The notes beneath the pieces are model-generated. The model saw only the letters and a program-made list of their open reading frames with translations, ran no database searches and had not been told where the DNA came from. From positions 16,027-80,026 of the forward strand of contig CAYURP010000005.1 of the NCBI GenBank assembly GCA_964447175.1: 64,000 nucleotides of DNA. Direction: 5' to 3'. A program made the position numbers and the translations under genes. This document shows positions 9,214-18,175 of the stretch, in pieces (the stretch's first letter is position 1; every line of letters starts with the position of its first letter). This DNA comes from CAYURP01 sp964447175 (lineage in GTDB: Bacteria; Zixibacteria; MSB-5A5; SM23-73-2).

Positions 9214-10509
9214 ATGAACTATTTTTTCAAATTCATTTTGGCATCTTTGCTTCTCAGCAACCTGGCTTTCGCCCAAACAGATTTTGGCTTTCTGGAGGAA
9301 CCCAGAGGAAAAGAGTTCTATACGGATATGACTCTTTTCAGAGAAAAAGACAGATGGAGATTAGAGGCTTACTTTAAGATATTTAACCATAAGCTCAGTT
9401 TTCTCAAACAAAAGGACAAATATCGCGCCTCCTACGAGATGCATTTAATAGTCTTTGATTCCCACAATCGTCAGGTTACCGCCAGTTCAATTGAGGAGAA
9501 TTATGACGTAGCCTCTTATCTTGAGACAAGTTCCCAATCCAGTTTTCTGATAAATCAGCTGGAAACCCGCCTCCTGTCGGGCCAATATAAGCTGGAGTTT
9601 ACATTAAACGACTTGAATTCCACTCAAAGATGGTCCAAGAAAATGGATCTGCAGGTGCCGGAGCTAATCCGGGAGAAGACGACCCTTTCCAGTGTGGAGT
9701 TTGCGAGAAGCATCTCCGATACTTTGGTAAATCCAAAGTTTGAGAAAAATGGCAAAGAGGTAATCCCTTCTGTCGACAGGGCTTTCGGGGATCCTGATTC
9801 AAAGATACACCTCTATTATGAAATCTATAAAAACGAGACAGAAAAAGAAAAATACATTCTGGAATATCAGGCTCAGGAGATAATGAGCAGAAAGAAGGTT
9901 TTAAACATACAGGATACATTGGAGGCAGAAGACAAAGTACACCGGATATTCAAAAGCTGGGATATAGATAAATTTCCAGAGGGTGAATATGTTTTTAATC
10001 TGAAGCTATTAAGTCCTGATGGAAAAGTGCTGGACAGTAAAGAGGAGAAATTTTACATTAGAAAATCAGTTCTTTCCCTTTTGAAGACAGATTACCAGAA
10101 AGCCATAGAGCAATTAAGGTACATAGCCAGTACGGAGGAAATGGATAAATTGAAGGAAGCCAAAGAGGAGGAAAGATTACAAGCCTGGATTGATTTCTGG
10201 AGATCCAAAGATCCTACTCCCCAGACAATGGAGAATGAGCTTGAGGAGGAATATTACCGGAGAATAGCCTACGCCAATGCCAATTTTGGTATTTTCAAAA
10301 GAGAGGGCTGGATAACGGATATGGGTCGAATCTATATCATTTATGGGCATCCGGATGAAGTGGAACGTCATCCCTTTGAAAGAGAAACAAAGCCTTATCA
10401 GATCTGGTATTACTATCAAAGGAATATACAGATAATATTCGTGGACCAGAGCGGCTATGGGGAATATGAGATAGAGAGTATATATGAGAGGGGTTTTAGA
10501 AAAAGATGA
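9214..10509 (+). CDS. GWxTD-domain secreted protein 1
   Basis: 431 residues from ATG 9214, chosen over the in-frame ATG at 9187 because AAAAAGGG sits just before it and it gives a clean Sec signal peptide (MNYFFKFILASLLLSNLAFA, cut before QTD). The C-terminal quarter holds the family hallmark: 'YRRIAYANANFG…GWITDMGRIYIIYGHPDEVE' with GWITD near 365. GWxTD proteins occur mainly in Bacteroidetes/FCB genomes and their function is unknown. The N-terminal part is beta-rich. It lies directly after the efflux operon and is paired with a second GWxTD gene, which suggests a shared envelope role (inference). Confidence 0.85.
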   Translation: MNYFFKFILASLLLSNLAFAQTDFGFLEEPRGKEFYTDMTLFREKDRWRLEAYFKIFNHKLSFLKQKDKYRASYEMHLIVFDSHNRQVTASSIEENYDVASYLETSSQSSFLINQLETRLLSGQYKLEFTLNDLNSTQRWSKKMDLQVPELIREKTTLSSVEFARSISDTLVNPKFEKNGKEVIPSVDRAFGDPDSKIHLYYEIYKNETEKEKYILEYQAQEIMSRKKVLNIQDTLEAEDKVHRIFKSWDIDKFPEGEYVFNLKLLSPDGKVLDSKEEKFYIRKSVLSLLKTDYQKAIEQLRYIASTEEMDKLKEAKEEERLQAWIDFWRSKDPTPQTMENELEEEYYRRIAYANANFGIFKREGWITDMGRIYIIYGHPDEVERHPFERETKPYQIWYYYQRNIQIIFVDQSGYGEYEIESIYERGFRKR

Positions 10510-10547
10510 TGACGGTAAAACTTCAATTCTATATTGGAGGAGAACCT

Positions 10548-11960
10548 ATGAATGGATTCAAAAAGCTTTTTATCGGCTTGATCATTCTCTCTTTGCTGGT
10601 TTTACCCTTGATCGGGGTTTCGTCACAGGAAAGGCTGGACCTCTGGGTGGACTACGTCAGTTTTCAATATCAACCCGACACTATTAAGTCTTATGTGGAG
10701 ATATATTATGCCCTGAATAGAGCCCAGCTTGATTTCTACCCGCAAAGCGGTAGTTATTTGGCTTCAGTCCTGGCTATGGATTTATTGATTCAGGATCTTG
10801 AAGGAGACACGGTGGAATCGCGAAAATGGGAGGTGGCTACCACCATCGGAACAGCTGAGGAAAAAAATATCAACTACAGAATTATTGATGTTCTGGGCAC
10901 AACCTTAAAGCCGGGCAATTATTTTCTCAAGTTTTCGGTGCAAGACCTTAACTCCAAGAAAGAAGGCATTTCTGAGATAAATCTCAATGTCCCGGATTTC
11001 TCGGCGAAAGGTCTTATGCTTTCTCAAATTGAGTTGGCTTATAACATAGAACCGGAAACTCTAACCACCAAATTCACCAAAGGGGCAAGGAAGATTATGC
11101 CCAATCCCTCAGATCTTTTTACCCAGCGGGGACAGATGCTCTACTTTTACGCTGAAGCATATAACCTTGCTTTCAGGAATGGGCTTGGGGATAATTACTC
11201 TTTAAGCTTTGACGTTCTGGATGAGAATGGCGAGAAATTAAAAGAGTTTGGAACCCAGGTGTTGGAAAAACCGGGGACCTCAGCTGTGATAATGAGCGGC
11301 ATAAATATCTCCACCTTAGCCAGAGGTAATTATAAATTGAGAATAACTACAGAGGATCACTTAACCGGTGAAAAAGTCCAGAGTATCAAGGATTTCAAAA
11401 TCTGGCGAGAGGAAAGGTTACCTGAGGAACTAAGTTTCGAATTTTTGGTGAATGAGGATCAGGCCCAAAAGGTGAAAAGTGAAATCAGCTACATTGCTAC
11501 CAGGGCTGAGCTTAAGATGTGGGATCAACTCAACTTAGAGGGGAAAAGAAATTTTTTCGAGGAGTTCTGGAAAAAAAGAGACCCTGATCCTCTTACCCCG
11601 GAAAATGAGGCAAAAATTGAACACTATCGGAGATGGAATTATGCTAATTCTAAGTTCTCCCGATATCAGGGGTCCGATGATGGATGGCAGACAGATATGG
11701 GTAGAACATATATAAAATATGGGCACCCGGATGACACAGAACGACATCCTCACAGCTTGGATTCCAAACCCTGGGAAAAGTGGCATTACGATGAAATTGA
11801 GGAAAGTTTAACTCACTCCCGTCAGAGTGGTGTAATTTTCATCTTTGTGGATGAAGATGGCTTTGGAGTATACAGGTTAATTCATTCAACAGCAGTGGGT
11901 GAGATTCAAAACCTGAGATGGTACGACTCGATTAAATCTGAGTCCGATTTCGATAGATAA
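10548..11960 (+). CDS. GWxTD-domain secreted protein 2
   Basis: 470 residues from ATG 10548, which has GGAGGAG seven bases upstream; an ATG at 10506 overlapping the previous stop is open but has no ribosome site and would spoil the signal peptide (MNGFKKLFIGLIILSLLVLP…). The C-terminal domain repeats the hallmark: 'HYRRWNYANSKFS', then GWQTD near 379 and 'IKYGHPDDTERHP'. Paralogue of the gene just upstream, with similar order of domains but low identity outside the GWxTD region. Likely co-transcribed with it; function unknown. Confidence 0.85.
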   Translation: MNGFKKLFIGLIILSLLVLPLIGVSSQERLDLWVDYVSFQYQPDTIKSYVEIYYALNRAQLDFYPQSGSYLASVLAMDLLIQDLEGDTVESRKWEVATTIGTAEEKNINYRIIDVLGTTLKPGNYFLKFSVQDLNSKKEGISEINLNVPDFSAKGLMLSQIELAYNIEPETLTTKFTKGARKIMPNPSDLFTQRGQMLYFYAEAYNLAFRNGLGDNYSLSFDVLDENGEKLKEFGTQVLEKPGTSAVIMSGINISTLARGNYKLRITTEDHLTGEKVQSIKDFKIWREERLPEELSFEFLVNEDQAQKVKSEISYIATRAELKMWDQLNLEGKRNFFEEFWKKRDPDPLTPENEAKIEHYRRWNYANSKFSRYQGSDDGWQTDMGRTYIKYGHPDDTERHPHSLDSKPWEKWHYDEIEESLTHSRQSGVIFIFVDEDGFGVYRLIHSTAVGEIQNLRWYDSIKSESDFDR

Positions 11961-12024
11961 TCTTATTTTAAATCAAAAATATCAAATCTAATAACATCTG
12001 TTTTCAAACTTTCCTTGTTATTTT

Positions 12025-12756
12025 ATGATTAAAACCCATAATCTCACCAAAATATTTCAGGATAAAAAAAGAGGGAAAATAGTTGCGGTTAACGATGTTA
12101 GTATCCAATGCCGTCCCGGGAGAATCTTCGGGCTTTTAGGCTTGAATGGCGCTGGTAAGACCACTTTGATGAGACTTTTAGCCACCAGTTTGAAACCTAC
12201 CTCGGGAACCGCAGAGGTAAATGGAAACGATATTCTGACCCAGCCTGAGAAAGTAAAAGCAAACATCGGATTTCTTTCCGGGGATACCGGGCTTTATCCC
12301 AGGTTAACTGCTGAGGAAATTGTCAGGTATTTTGCCCGACTCAATGGGATGAAAGAGGAAAAAATAGATCAGAGGATCAATGAGATTTTCGAGAGATTCG
12401 ACATGAACGGGTTCAAGAACAGAAAGATTGATAAACTCTCTCAGGGTATGAAGCAGAAGGTCTCCATTGCCCGGACTGTGGTTCACGATCCCGATGTCTT
12501 GATACTGGACGAGCCCACCTTAGGATTGGATGTGATTACCTCCAGGAATATCATAGAGTTTGTAAAAGATTCCCAAAAAAGGAATAAATGTGTTATGTTC
12601 TCAACCCACATTATGCACGAGGCGGAGAAGCTCTGCGACGACATTGCCATCATCCATAAGGGGAAAATCCTGGACGTAGCAACTCTGGAGGAGTATCGCA
12701 AAAAAACTAACATAACTGATCTGGATAATATTTTTGTTAAGATAATTGGAGAGTAA
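12025..12756 (+). CDS. ABC transporter ATPase, NatA-like
   Basis: 243 residues with Walker A GLNGAGKTT (40-48), signature LSQGMKQK, Walker B 'VLILDEPTLGLD' and 'FSTHIMHEAEKLCDDIAIIH'. The sequence is of the NatA/CcmA exporter class, which pairs with ABC-2 permeases. Its permease starts two bases after the stop codon. No clear SD precedes the ATG. Substrate unknown; NatAB itself was described as a Na+ exporter, but family members export many compounds. Confidence 0.9.
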   Translation: MIKTHNLTKIFQDKKRGKIVAVNDVSIQCRPGRIFGLLGLNGAGKTTLMRLLATSLKPTSGTAEVNGNDILTQPEKVKANIGFLSGDTGLYPRLTAEEIVRYFARLNGMKEEKIDQRINEIFERFDMNGFKNRKIDKLSQGMKQKVSIARTVVHDPDVLILDEPTLGLDVITSRNIIEFVKDSQKRNKCVMFSTHIMHEAEKLCDDIAIIHKGKILDVATLEEYRKKTNITDLDNIFVKIIGE

Positions 12757-12758
12757 GG

Positions 12759-13955
12759 ATGAACCTGAAAAAGGTTAAGATAGTTTACTTAAAGGAGATG
12801 CTGGATACATTGAGGGATCGCAGGACATTGATCTCAATGATTCTGGTACCCATCCTCCTTTTCCCTGTCCTGATGTTCGGAATGAGCAGCCTGGTGCTTG
12901 TCTTTGTTAAAAAAGCAGAGGAGAAGCCAGCCCGGGTTACAATTTTAGGAAAAGAGAATGCTCCCCATCTTAGCTCAAAACTTTCTCAGAGTGAAAAGCT
13001 AACCATGGTTGAGGAAGAAGATTTTGAAAATGCAATCCGGGAAAAGAAAATAGAAGCTGCCCTGGTCTTTTCGGAAAGTTTCGAGAAAAGAATTGAAAAT
13101 GAGGATACTGCTCAAGCTGTTATCTATTATGACATGGCCGAGATAAAGTCGGATATGGCGGTGGAGAAAATAGGGAACCTGCTTAGAGATTATGAGGACA
13201 GCGTGGTGAGCCATAGATTGGAAAAAAGGGAAATTAAGAAATCCCTTTTGCATCCGGTTAATATCAAAAAGGAAAACGTTGCTCCCAAGGAGAAAATGGG
13301 GGGATTGATGCTGTCCATGTTTTTGCCTTATATGATAATTATTCTGGCATTAACCGGAGCCATGTATCCAGCCATAGATTTAACCGCAGGTGAGAAGGAG
13401 CGGGGGACTATGGAAACCATTTTGGTTTCTCCGGTAACCAGGGGGGAATTGGCTTTAGGAAAGTTCTTCTGCGTGATGACCGCATCGGTAATAACAGCAG
13501 TTTTGGCTACTCTTAGTATGGGCCTATCTGCAGGATTAGGCTTTGCTCAAATGAATCCTTTTACACCTGAGAATGCCCAATTATCTATAAAGTTCACCTC
13601 GATCCTGATAATTCTGATTTTATTTTTGCCCATCTCAGCTTTGTTTTCTTCGCTTCTTCTATCCCTTTCCCTTTTTGCCAAATCCTATAAGGAAGCCCAG
13701 AGCTATATTACGCCTTTGATGATTGTAGTCATTATGCCGGCTATGATCTCCTTTATGCCCGGGGTGGAATTGAACTGGATTTTAGCCTTGGTACCAATTG
13801 TGAACGTATCCCTGGCTTTGAAGGAGGTTCTTTTGGGCACATATAACTTTGGATTTATCGCCTTAATCTTTCTCTCCACCCTTATCTATGCCTCCTTTTC
13901 CATCTTCATCACCAGAAGGCTTTTTGAAAAAGAACAGGTATTATTCAGAACCTGA
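12759..13955 (+). CDS. ABC-2 family permease, NatB-like
   Basis: 398 residues: an N-terminal helix after 'KEMLDTLRDRRTLISMILVP', a large extracytoplasmic domain (about 45-180), then five to six C-terminal helices including 'LTAGEKERGTMETILVSPVTR', a motif of NatB-type ABC-2 permeases. It starts two bases after the ATPase stop, with GAGAGTAAGG as ribosome site, so translation is probably coupled. Confidence 0.9.
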   Translation: MNLKKVKIVYLKEMLDTLRDRRTLISMILVPILLFPVLMFGMSSLVLVFVKKAEEKPARVTILGKENAPHLSSKLSQSEKLTMVEEEDFENAIREKKIEAALVFSESFEKRIENEDTAQAVIYYDMAEIKSDMAVEKIGNLLRDYEDSVVSHRLEKREIKKSLLHPVNIKKENVAPKEKMGGLMLSMFLPYMIIILALTGAMYPAIDLTAGEKERGTMETILVSPVTRGELALGKFFCVMTASVITAVLATLSMGLSAGLGFAQMNPFTPENAQLSIKFTSILIILILFLPISALFSSLLLSLSLFAKSYKEAQSYITPLMIVVIMPAMISFMPGVELNWILALVPIVNVSLALKEVLLGTYNFGFIALIFLSTLIYASFSIFITRRLFEKEQVLFRT

Positions 13956-14260
13956 TAATCACATATTCTCTATATATATAATTCCATAACATAAAGGGAT
14001 ACAAATCAATAAAGCATTTTATTAAAGTATTAGTTACAATCATTTTTTTCGGAACTTATGCTTCAATTTTGCGTAGAATATAATGAGGTGTCGGTAAATA
14101 GTTCCTCTATCTCCTGAGAAAGACATCGTTGGTTGATATCGTGAATTGGGGTTTTGTAGGGGCGTATAGCTTATACGCCCCTACTTAATTATCATCTCAA
14201 AAAGGGATTGACACAAAGACCTCTCTGTTTTATGTTGATTCCTGAAGGATTTTAGGATTA
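13956..14260 (+). other. Intergenic region with one repeat hairpin
   Basis: About 305 bp with no credible gene. The first half is AT-rich (TATATATATA near 13970). It contains the hairpin listed at 14156-14184. A promoter for the xer gene may lie at 14208-14236 (TTGACA, then TATGTT about 17 bp later). Confidence 0.6.
14156..14184. repeat. Intergenic hairpin repeat (GTAGGGGCG type)
   Basis: Perfect inverted repeat with 13-bp arms (GTAGGGGCGTATA) and a 3-nt loop. The GTAGGGGCG…CGCCCCTAC ends recur at 42291-42314, 54506-54532, 54691-54716 and 57221-57246 around different loop sequences, so this is a member of a dispersed family rather than a private terminator. Confidence 0.8.
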
Positions 14261-15154
14261 ATGGAAGAGTTTATTGAGAAATTTCTAAACCACTTATCCC
14301 TGGAGAGGAATTTATCTTCCAATACCATAAAGAGTTACGAGATCGACCTAAAGAGATACTGCAAGTTCCTGAAAAATATTAAAATATCTTCCTGGGAAAA
14401 AGTGGGAATTTCTAATGTGACCAAATTTATCCATACTCTTCATAATCTGGGTTTGTCCAGCACATCTATATCCAGGAATCTGAGCGCGATCAAATCATTT
14501 CATAAATTTCTTTTGATGGAAAATTATGCCAAAACCAATCCTGCCCGGCCTGTGGAATCGCCAAAATTGTGGAGAAAGCTGCCGGTGGTTTTGGACCAAC
14601 ACGAGATGGAAAGAATCCTAAAACAGCCTGATGTGTCCTCTTTTTTAGGGATAAGAGATAAAGCCATTATGGAATTTATGTATGCTACTGGAGTAAGAAT
14701 ATCTGAACTTTTAAACCTGAAAAGATCCAATCTTCTCTTTGAGGTGGGATTTATCAGGATCTGGGGAAAGGGGGAAAAGGAGAGAATTGTACCTATTGGT
14801 GAAGTGGCTATCGAATGGGTAAGGAAGTATCTTGGGGAGGTACGATCACATTTGAAAAGCCAGAATTCCGGAGATATAGTCTTCTTGAATGTCAGAGGGG
14901 GTTGTTTATCCCGGATGGGCGTATGGAAAATACTAAAAAAATATGTAGTTTTAGCCGGGATAAAAAAGAGGGTTTCCCCCCATACTTTTAGGCATTCTTT
15001 TGCCACCCACCTTCTGGAAGGGGGAGCTGATTTAAGGGCAGTTCAGGAGATGTTGGGGCATACGGATATTTCCAACACTCAAATCTATACCCACCTGGAT
15101 CGGGAATACTTGAAATCGATCATTAGGGACTACCATCCCCGAGAAAAAGGTTAA
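14261..15154 (+). CDS. Tyrosine recombinase, XerC/XerD family
   Basis: Site-specific recombinase, most likely for resolving chromosome dimers at dif. 297 residues, the normal Xer size: N-terminal SAM-like core-binding domain (about 1-90, 'SLERNLSSNTIKSYEIDLKRY') and C-terminal catalytic domain with the full set of active residues: Arg146 (ATGVRISELL), Lys170 (WGKGEKER), His241 and Arg244 (HTFRHSFATHLL), His267 (LGHTDISNTQIYTH) and nucleophile Tyr276. I see no extra helix of the kind that marks integron integrases, so I do not link it to the attC-like site at 42780. XerC and XerD cannot be told apart here. Confidence 0.92.
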   Translation: MEEFIEKFLNHLSLERNLSSNTIKSYEIDLKRYCKFLKNIKISSWEKVGISNVTKFIHTLHNLGLSSTSISRNLSAIKSFHKFLLMENYAKTNPARPVESPKLWRKLPVVLDQHEMERILKQPDVSSFLGIRDKAIMEFMYATGVRISELLNLKRSNLLFEVGFIRIWGKGEKERIVPIGEVAIEWVRKYLGEVRSHLKSQNSGDIVFLNVRGGCLSRMGVWKILKKYVVLAGIKKRVSPHTFRHSFATHLLEGGADLRAVQEMLGHTDISNTQIYTHLDREYLKSIIRDYHPREKG

Positions 15155-15218
15155 AAATAAGTAAATTCCCTTGCCTGTTGATTCGATAATCTTATATAGA
15201 CAAGTATAGGGGAATATT

Positions 15219-16145
15219 ATGCTCCATTGTGCCCTGTATCAAAAAGGATTAGATATAAAGGACAAGCTGAAGTCCTGTTTCCCATCCAGGGGAGTGGTCT
15301 GGCATGAGTTTGATAACATTGGCACCTTGCAGGAGTTCATTCAATCTATCGTCCTGGATTTGGTTTTCATTGCCGGGAACAAAAGCTTCAATTCCCAGTT
15401 AGGTATAATAAGAAAAATCAAAAAGCATTCCATCCTTTCCCTGGTGCCTTTGATATTATATCACCCCGCACCTGACAGGAAAACCGCTATAGCTGGTTTA
15501 TCAACAGGCGCAGACGAGTTTCTTTTCGGGAGGTGGGACAAGGAAATGGTCTTAGCTAAACTGAGAATGATTCTTAAAAGAAGTTACCGGGATTTGGGAA
15601 TGAATCCCACCACCAGGCTTCCGGGAATGGTTATGATCCAAAATGAATTGGAGAGAAGGATAAAAAAGGGTGAAAAATTTGCCATCTGTTATGCGGATTT
15701 AGATGACTTCAAAGCCTATAATGATTACTACGGCTATTTCTACGGGGACAAGCTCATCCGGCTTACCTCGGAGATCATCCGGGACATTGTCTATTCCTCC
15801 ACCAATAATGGATTTGTGGGTCATATTGGCGGAGACGATTTCGTCTTTTTAATCCCCGCAAACCAGGTGGATCAAATCTGCAGATCCATCATCACTGCCT
15901 ACGACAAAATAATTCAGACCAAATATAAAGAGGCAGATTTAAAAAAAGGATTCATCGAGACCAGAAATAGAAGGGGTGAGATGGAGCGTTTTTCCATAAT
16001 GACCCTTTCCATATCGGTGATAATAAATAAAGAGAAAATGTTCTCTCATGTGGGTGAGCTCTCCCACATGTTGGTCGACCTGAAAAAATATACCAAATCC
16101 TTACCTGGTTCCAACTACGTGGTGGAAAGAAGAAAGAAATATTAG
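15219..16145 (+). CDS. GGDEF protein with degenerate receiver-like N-terminus
   Basis: 308 residues. Residues 1-115 look like a CheY-like fold ('LVFIAGNKSF…VPLILYHPAPDRKTAIAGLSTGADEFLF') but without the usual acidic pocket, so phosphorylation is doubtful. Residues about 130-300 form a GGDEF domain with 'YADLDDFKAYNDYYGYFYGD' and active site GGDDF (204-208), a variant compatible with diguanylate cyclase activity. There is no RxxD inhibitory site ahead of it. Probably makes c-di-GMP. ATG is preceded by AGGGGAA. Confidence 0.85.
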   Translation: MLHCALYQKGLDIKDKLKSCFPSRGVVWHEFDNIGTLQEFIQSIVLDLVFIAGNKSFNSQLGIIRKIKKHSILSLVPLILYHPAPDRKTAIAGLSTGADEFLFGRWDKEMVLAKLRMILKRSYRDLGMNPTTRLPGMVMIQNELERRIKKGEKFAICYADLDDFKAYNDYYGYFYGDKLIRLTSEIIRDIVYSSTNNGFVGHIGGDDFVFLIPANQVDQICRSIITAYDKIIQTKYKEADLKKGFIETRNRRGEMERFSIMTLSISVIINKEKMFSHVGELSHMLVDLKKYTKSLPGSNYVVERRKKY

Positions 16146-16171
16146 ATTTTAAATATTTAAAAAAGTTATAT

Positions 16172-16204
16172 AAAGGGACGGAGATAACCTTCTCCGTCCC
16201 TTTT
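16172..16204. terminator. Bidirectional terminator between convergent genes
   Basis: Stem GGGACGGAGA / TCTCCGTCCC with 6-nt loop, preceded by AAA and followed by TTTT, placed between the convergent GGDEF (+) and dockerin (-) genes. It can serve both strands. Confidence 0.85.
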
Positions 16205-16233
16205 CACATTATCTCTTCTTCAGAGCTAATCTT

Positions 16234-18007
16234 TTATAAAGCAGAACATTCAGGTGGTTTAGCACCTTTAAACAGATAACCAATAAGATAAACTACGTCA
16301 CTAATACTTACCACACGATCAGCATTGCAATCACCCATATATAACCAGGGCTCAGGTCCGTTTCTGAACAGAAAATTGATCATGTAAACCACATCAGCAA
16401 TATTGACGGTATTATCCCGATTAACATTTCCGCACATTATCATATCCACACAATCATTCAGTTTGTTCATATTCTCTTCATCTGACACAACCAGAGCATA
16501 AGCCACACTGTAGGTATCCGCAGGTGGAAAACTCTGAGCAGGTATCACCCTACCGGTGGTAACTATATTGTAATCAGTGGGTGGAGCATTACCCAGAGTA
16601 TCAGTCTGGACTGAATCGCCGGGTATGGTCATCCATTTGTAAAGGTCTGTATCATAATAACCTCCGTAAGAATAGACCGTGGAATCGTTTCTCAGGATGT
16701 GCATGGCATAAGGTTGATCGGATTGTTCGATAACATTTGGATCTGGCCAGCAATAGGTCTCGGGAAAACCACCATGGTAACAGGTATAGCAGGGGTCCTT
16801 CTGAGCTATAGCCATGCGATAATTTTCTTTAGTGCCACCACCATATCCCTGGAGAAAAGCCATTCTCCTGGTGTTGTCGACAAATGGATAATTCCAGGCG
16901 TCTGAGTCAGAAGGGCAGTCGATATCCAATGCCATACCCAGATAGGTTTCGGGAATTGCAGGTAGAGGATCCTTTGGCTCCCACCAGTCCGGAGGCGGAT
17001 TGTAATAAAGCTGCATATGCCTTAATAATATATATTGCTCATTTTTATTTCCAGGAGCTTGGCTGTAGAAGATGTAATCCTTAATTTTGATTGTCCAATA
17101 CCACCACTGATGATGCCAGGGTAAAGGTGCTTGAGGAGTAATGGGTGCAAATTCAGCTTCCACAACTATGGTTTTAAGCCCGGCTATGGTGTCCACAGAT
17201 AATTCGGTCTCAGGTAAAGTGTATGCTTCATTGAAAATATACCTTCCCACCAGGGAATCACCGTCCGGGCTGGTAAATCCTAAAATCGGTGAGCCATCAT
17301 AAAGAAAATTAGGTTTATTGGGGTCCTGATGCAAATAAAATCCAGCAGTATCAACCTGTCTGCCCAGATTACCCAAGTTTGATTCAGAAATATAATAGGT
17401 TGGATTTGCTACTGTGGAGCATTGTGATTCCACATAAATATCCGATACTACAACGTGCATTGGCACATAGACATCGTCATTTCCTGCCTGGTCATTGGAC
17501 AATATCCTTATGCTGTCTACCCAAAATGTCTCCTCACCTCCTCCGGTTATGGTTAATTCTACATTCAGGGGGCAGCAGCCAACTGGCNNNNNNNNNNNNN
17601 NNNNNNNNNNNNNNNNNNNNNNNNNNNNNNNNNNNNNNNNNNNNNNNNNNNNNNNNNNNNNNNNNNNNNNNNNNNNNNNNNNNNNNNAGCCAACTGGCTT
17701 CTGAGGATATACTGTATACATACAAAGTATCCGTTCCGATATTTTCAATTGTCAAAAATACAGTATCAACACTGTTTAAAGGTACATGAACAGGGGGATG
17801 AACAAAGTCTGTGGGACTCCAGAATATCCGAGATTTAGATTCAATAGAATAAACAACAGCAGCAAGGGAAAAGAGAGGATTATTAATTGACCTGCCATCT
17901 GGGAGTGATTGTGGTATTCTCTGGTCAGAATTCTCTCCCAGGATAGTGTTCATATTTAGAATAACCAATAATACAACTGCCAGAACCAGCTTTAATTTCT
18001 TTTTCAT
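16234..18007 (-). CDS. Secreted choice-of-anchor protein with dockerin-like C-terminus, split by assembly gap
   Basis: One gene read as two frames around a 100-N gap (17588-17687). The N-terminal part (start 18007) has a Sec signal peptide (MKKKLKLVLAVVLLVILNM…) and a BACON/ASH-like beta domain ('VDTVFLTIENIGTDTLYVYS…SSEASW'). The rest resumes at 'PVGCCPLNVELTITGGGEET'. Aligned to the paralogue at 18176-21409, only about nine residues (about 27 bp) are missing, so the frame change is an artefact of the filler length. The C-terminus carries two dockerin-like calcium loops ('GNVNRDNTVNIADVVYMI' and 'GDCNADRVVSISDVVYLI'). Likely a cell-surface or exported protein; function unknown. It lacks the long N-terminal domain of its paralogue. 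Confidence 0.8.
17588..17687. other. Assembly gap (100 N)
   Basis: Exactly 100 N, a placeholder size. Both edges carry the same 11-mer AGCCAACTGGC. Comparison with the neighbouring paralogue suggests that about 27 bp are missing. Confidence 0.95.
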
Positions 18008-18175
18008 CTCTTGATCCTTTTCTTCAAAAAGCCCTTATAGCCCCCTTATCCCTCCTTGCGGATTGTCTCTACTGTTAAAATTTTTAGAAGTTATCACCTC
18101 CCAGTCTTTCAAAAAGTAGCAAACTGAAAAGGGATTTTCACCATCCTGTTCTAATTTATCACTTTACTCCGATCA

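Noticed and set aside
14261..15154. Xer recombinase as the integrase for the attC-like cassette
   Set aside because: It has the standard Xer length and motif spacing without an integron-integrase insert, lies 27 kb away and looks like a housekeeping XerC/D.
17534..18007. Frameshifted or broken dockerin gene
   Set aside because: The break coincides with the N gap; the paralogue shows that both parts belong to one intact protein.
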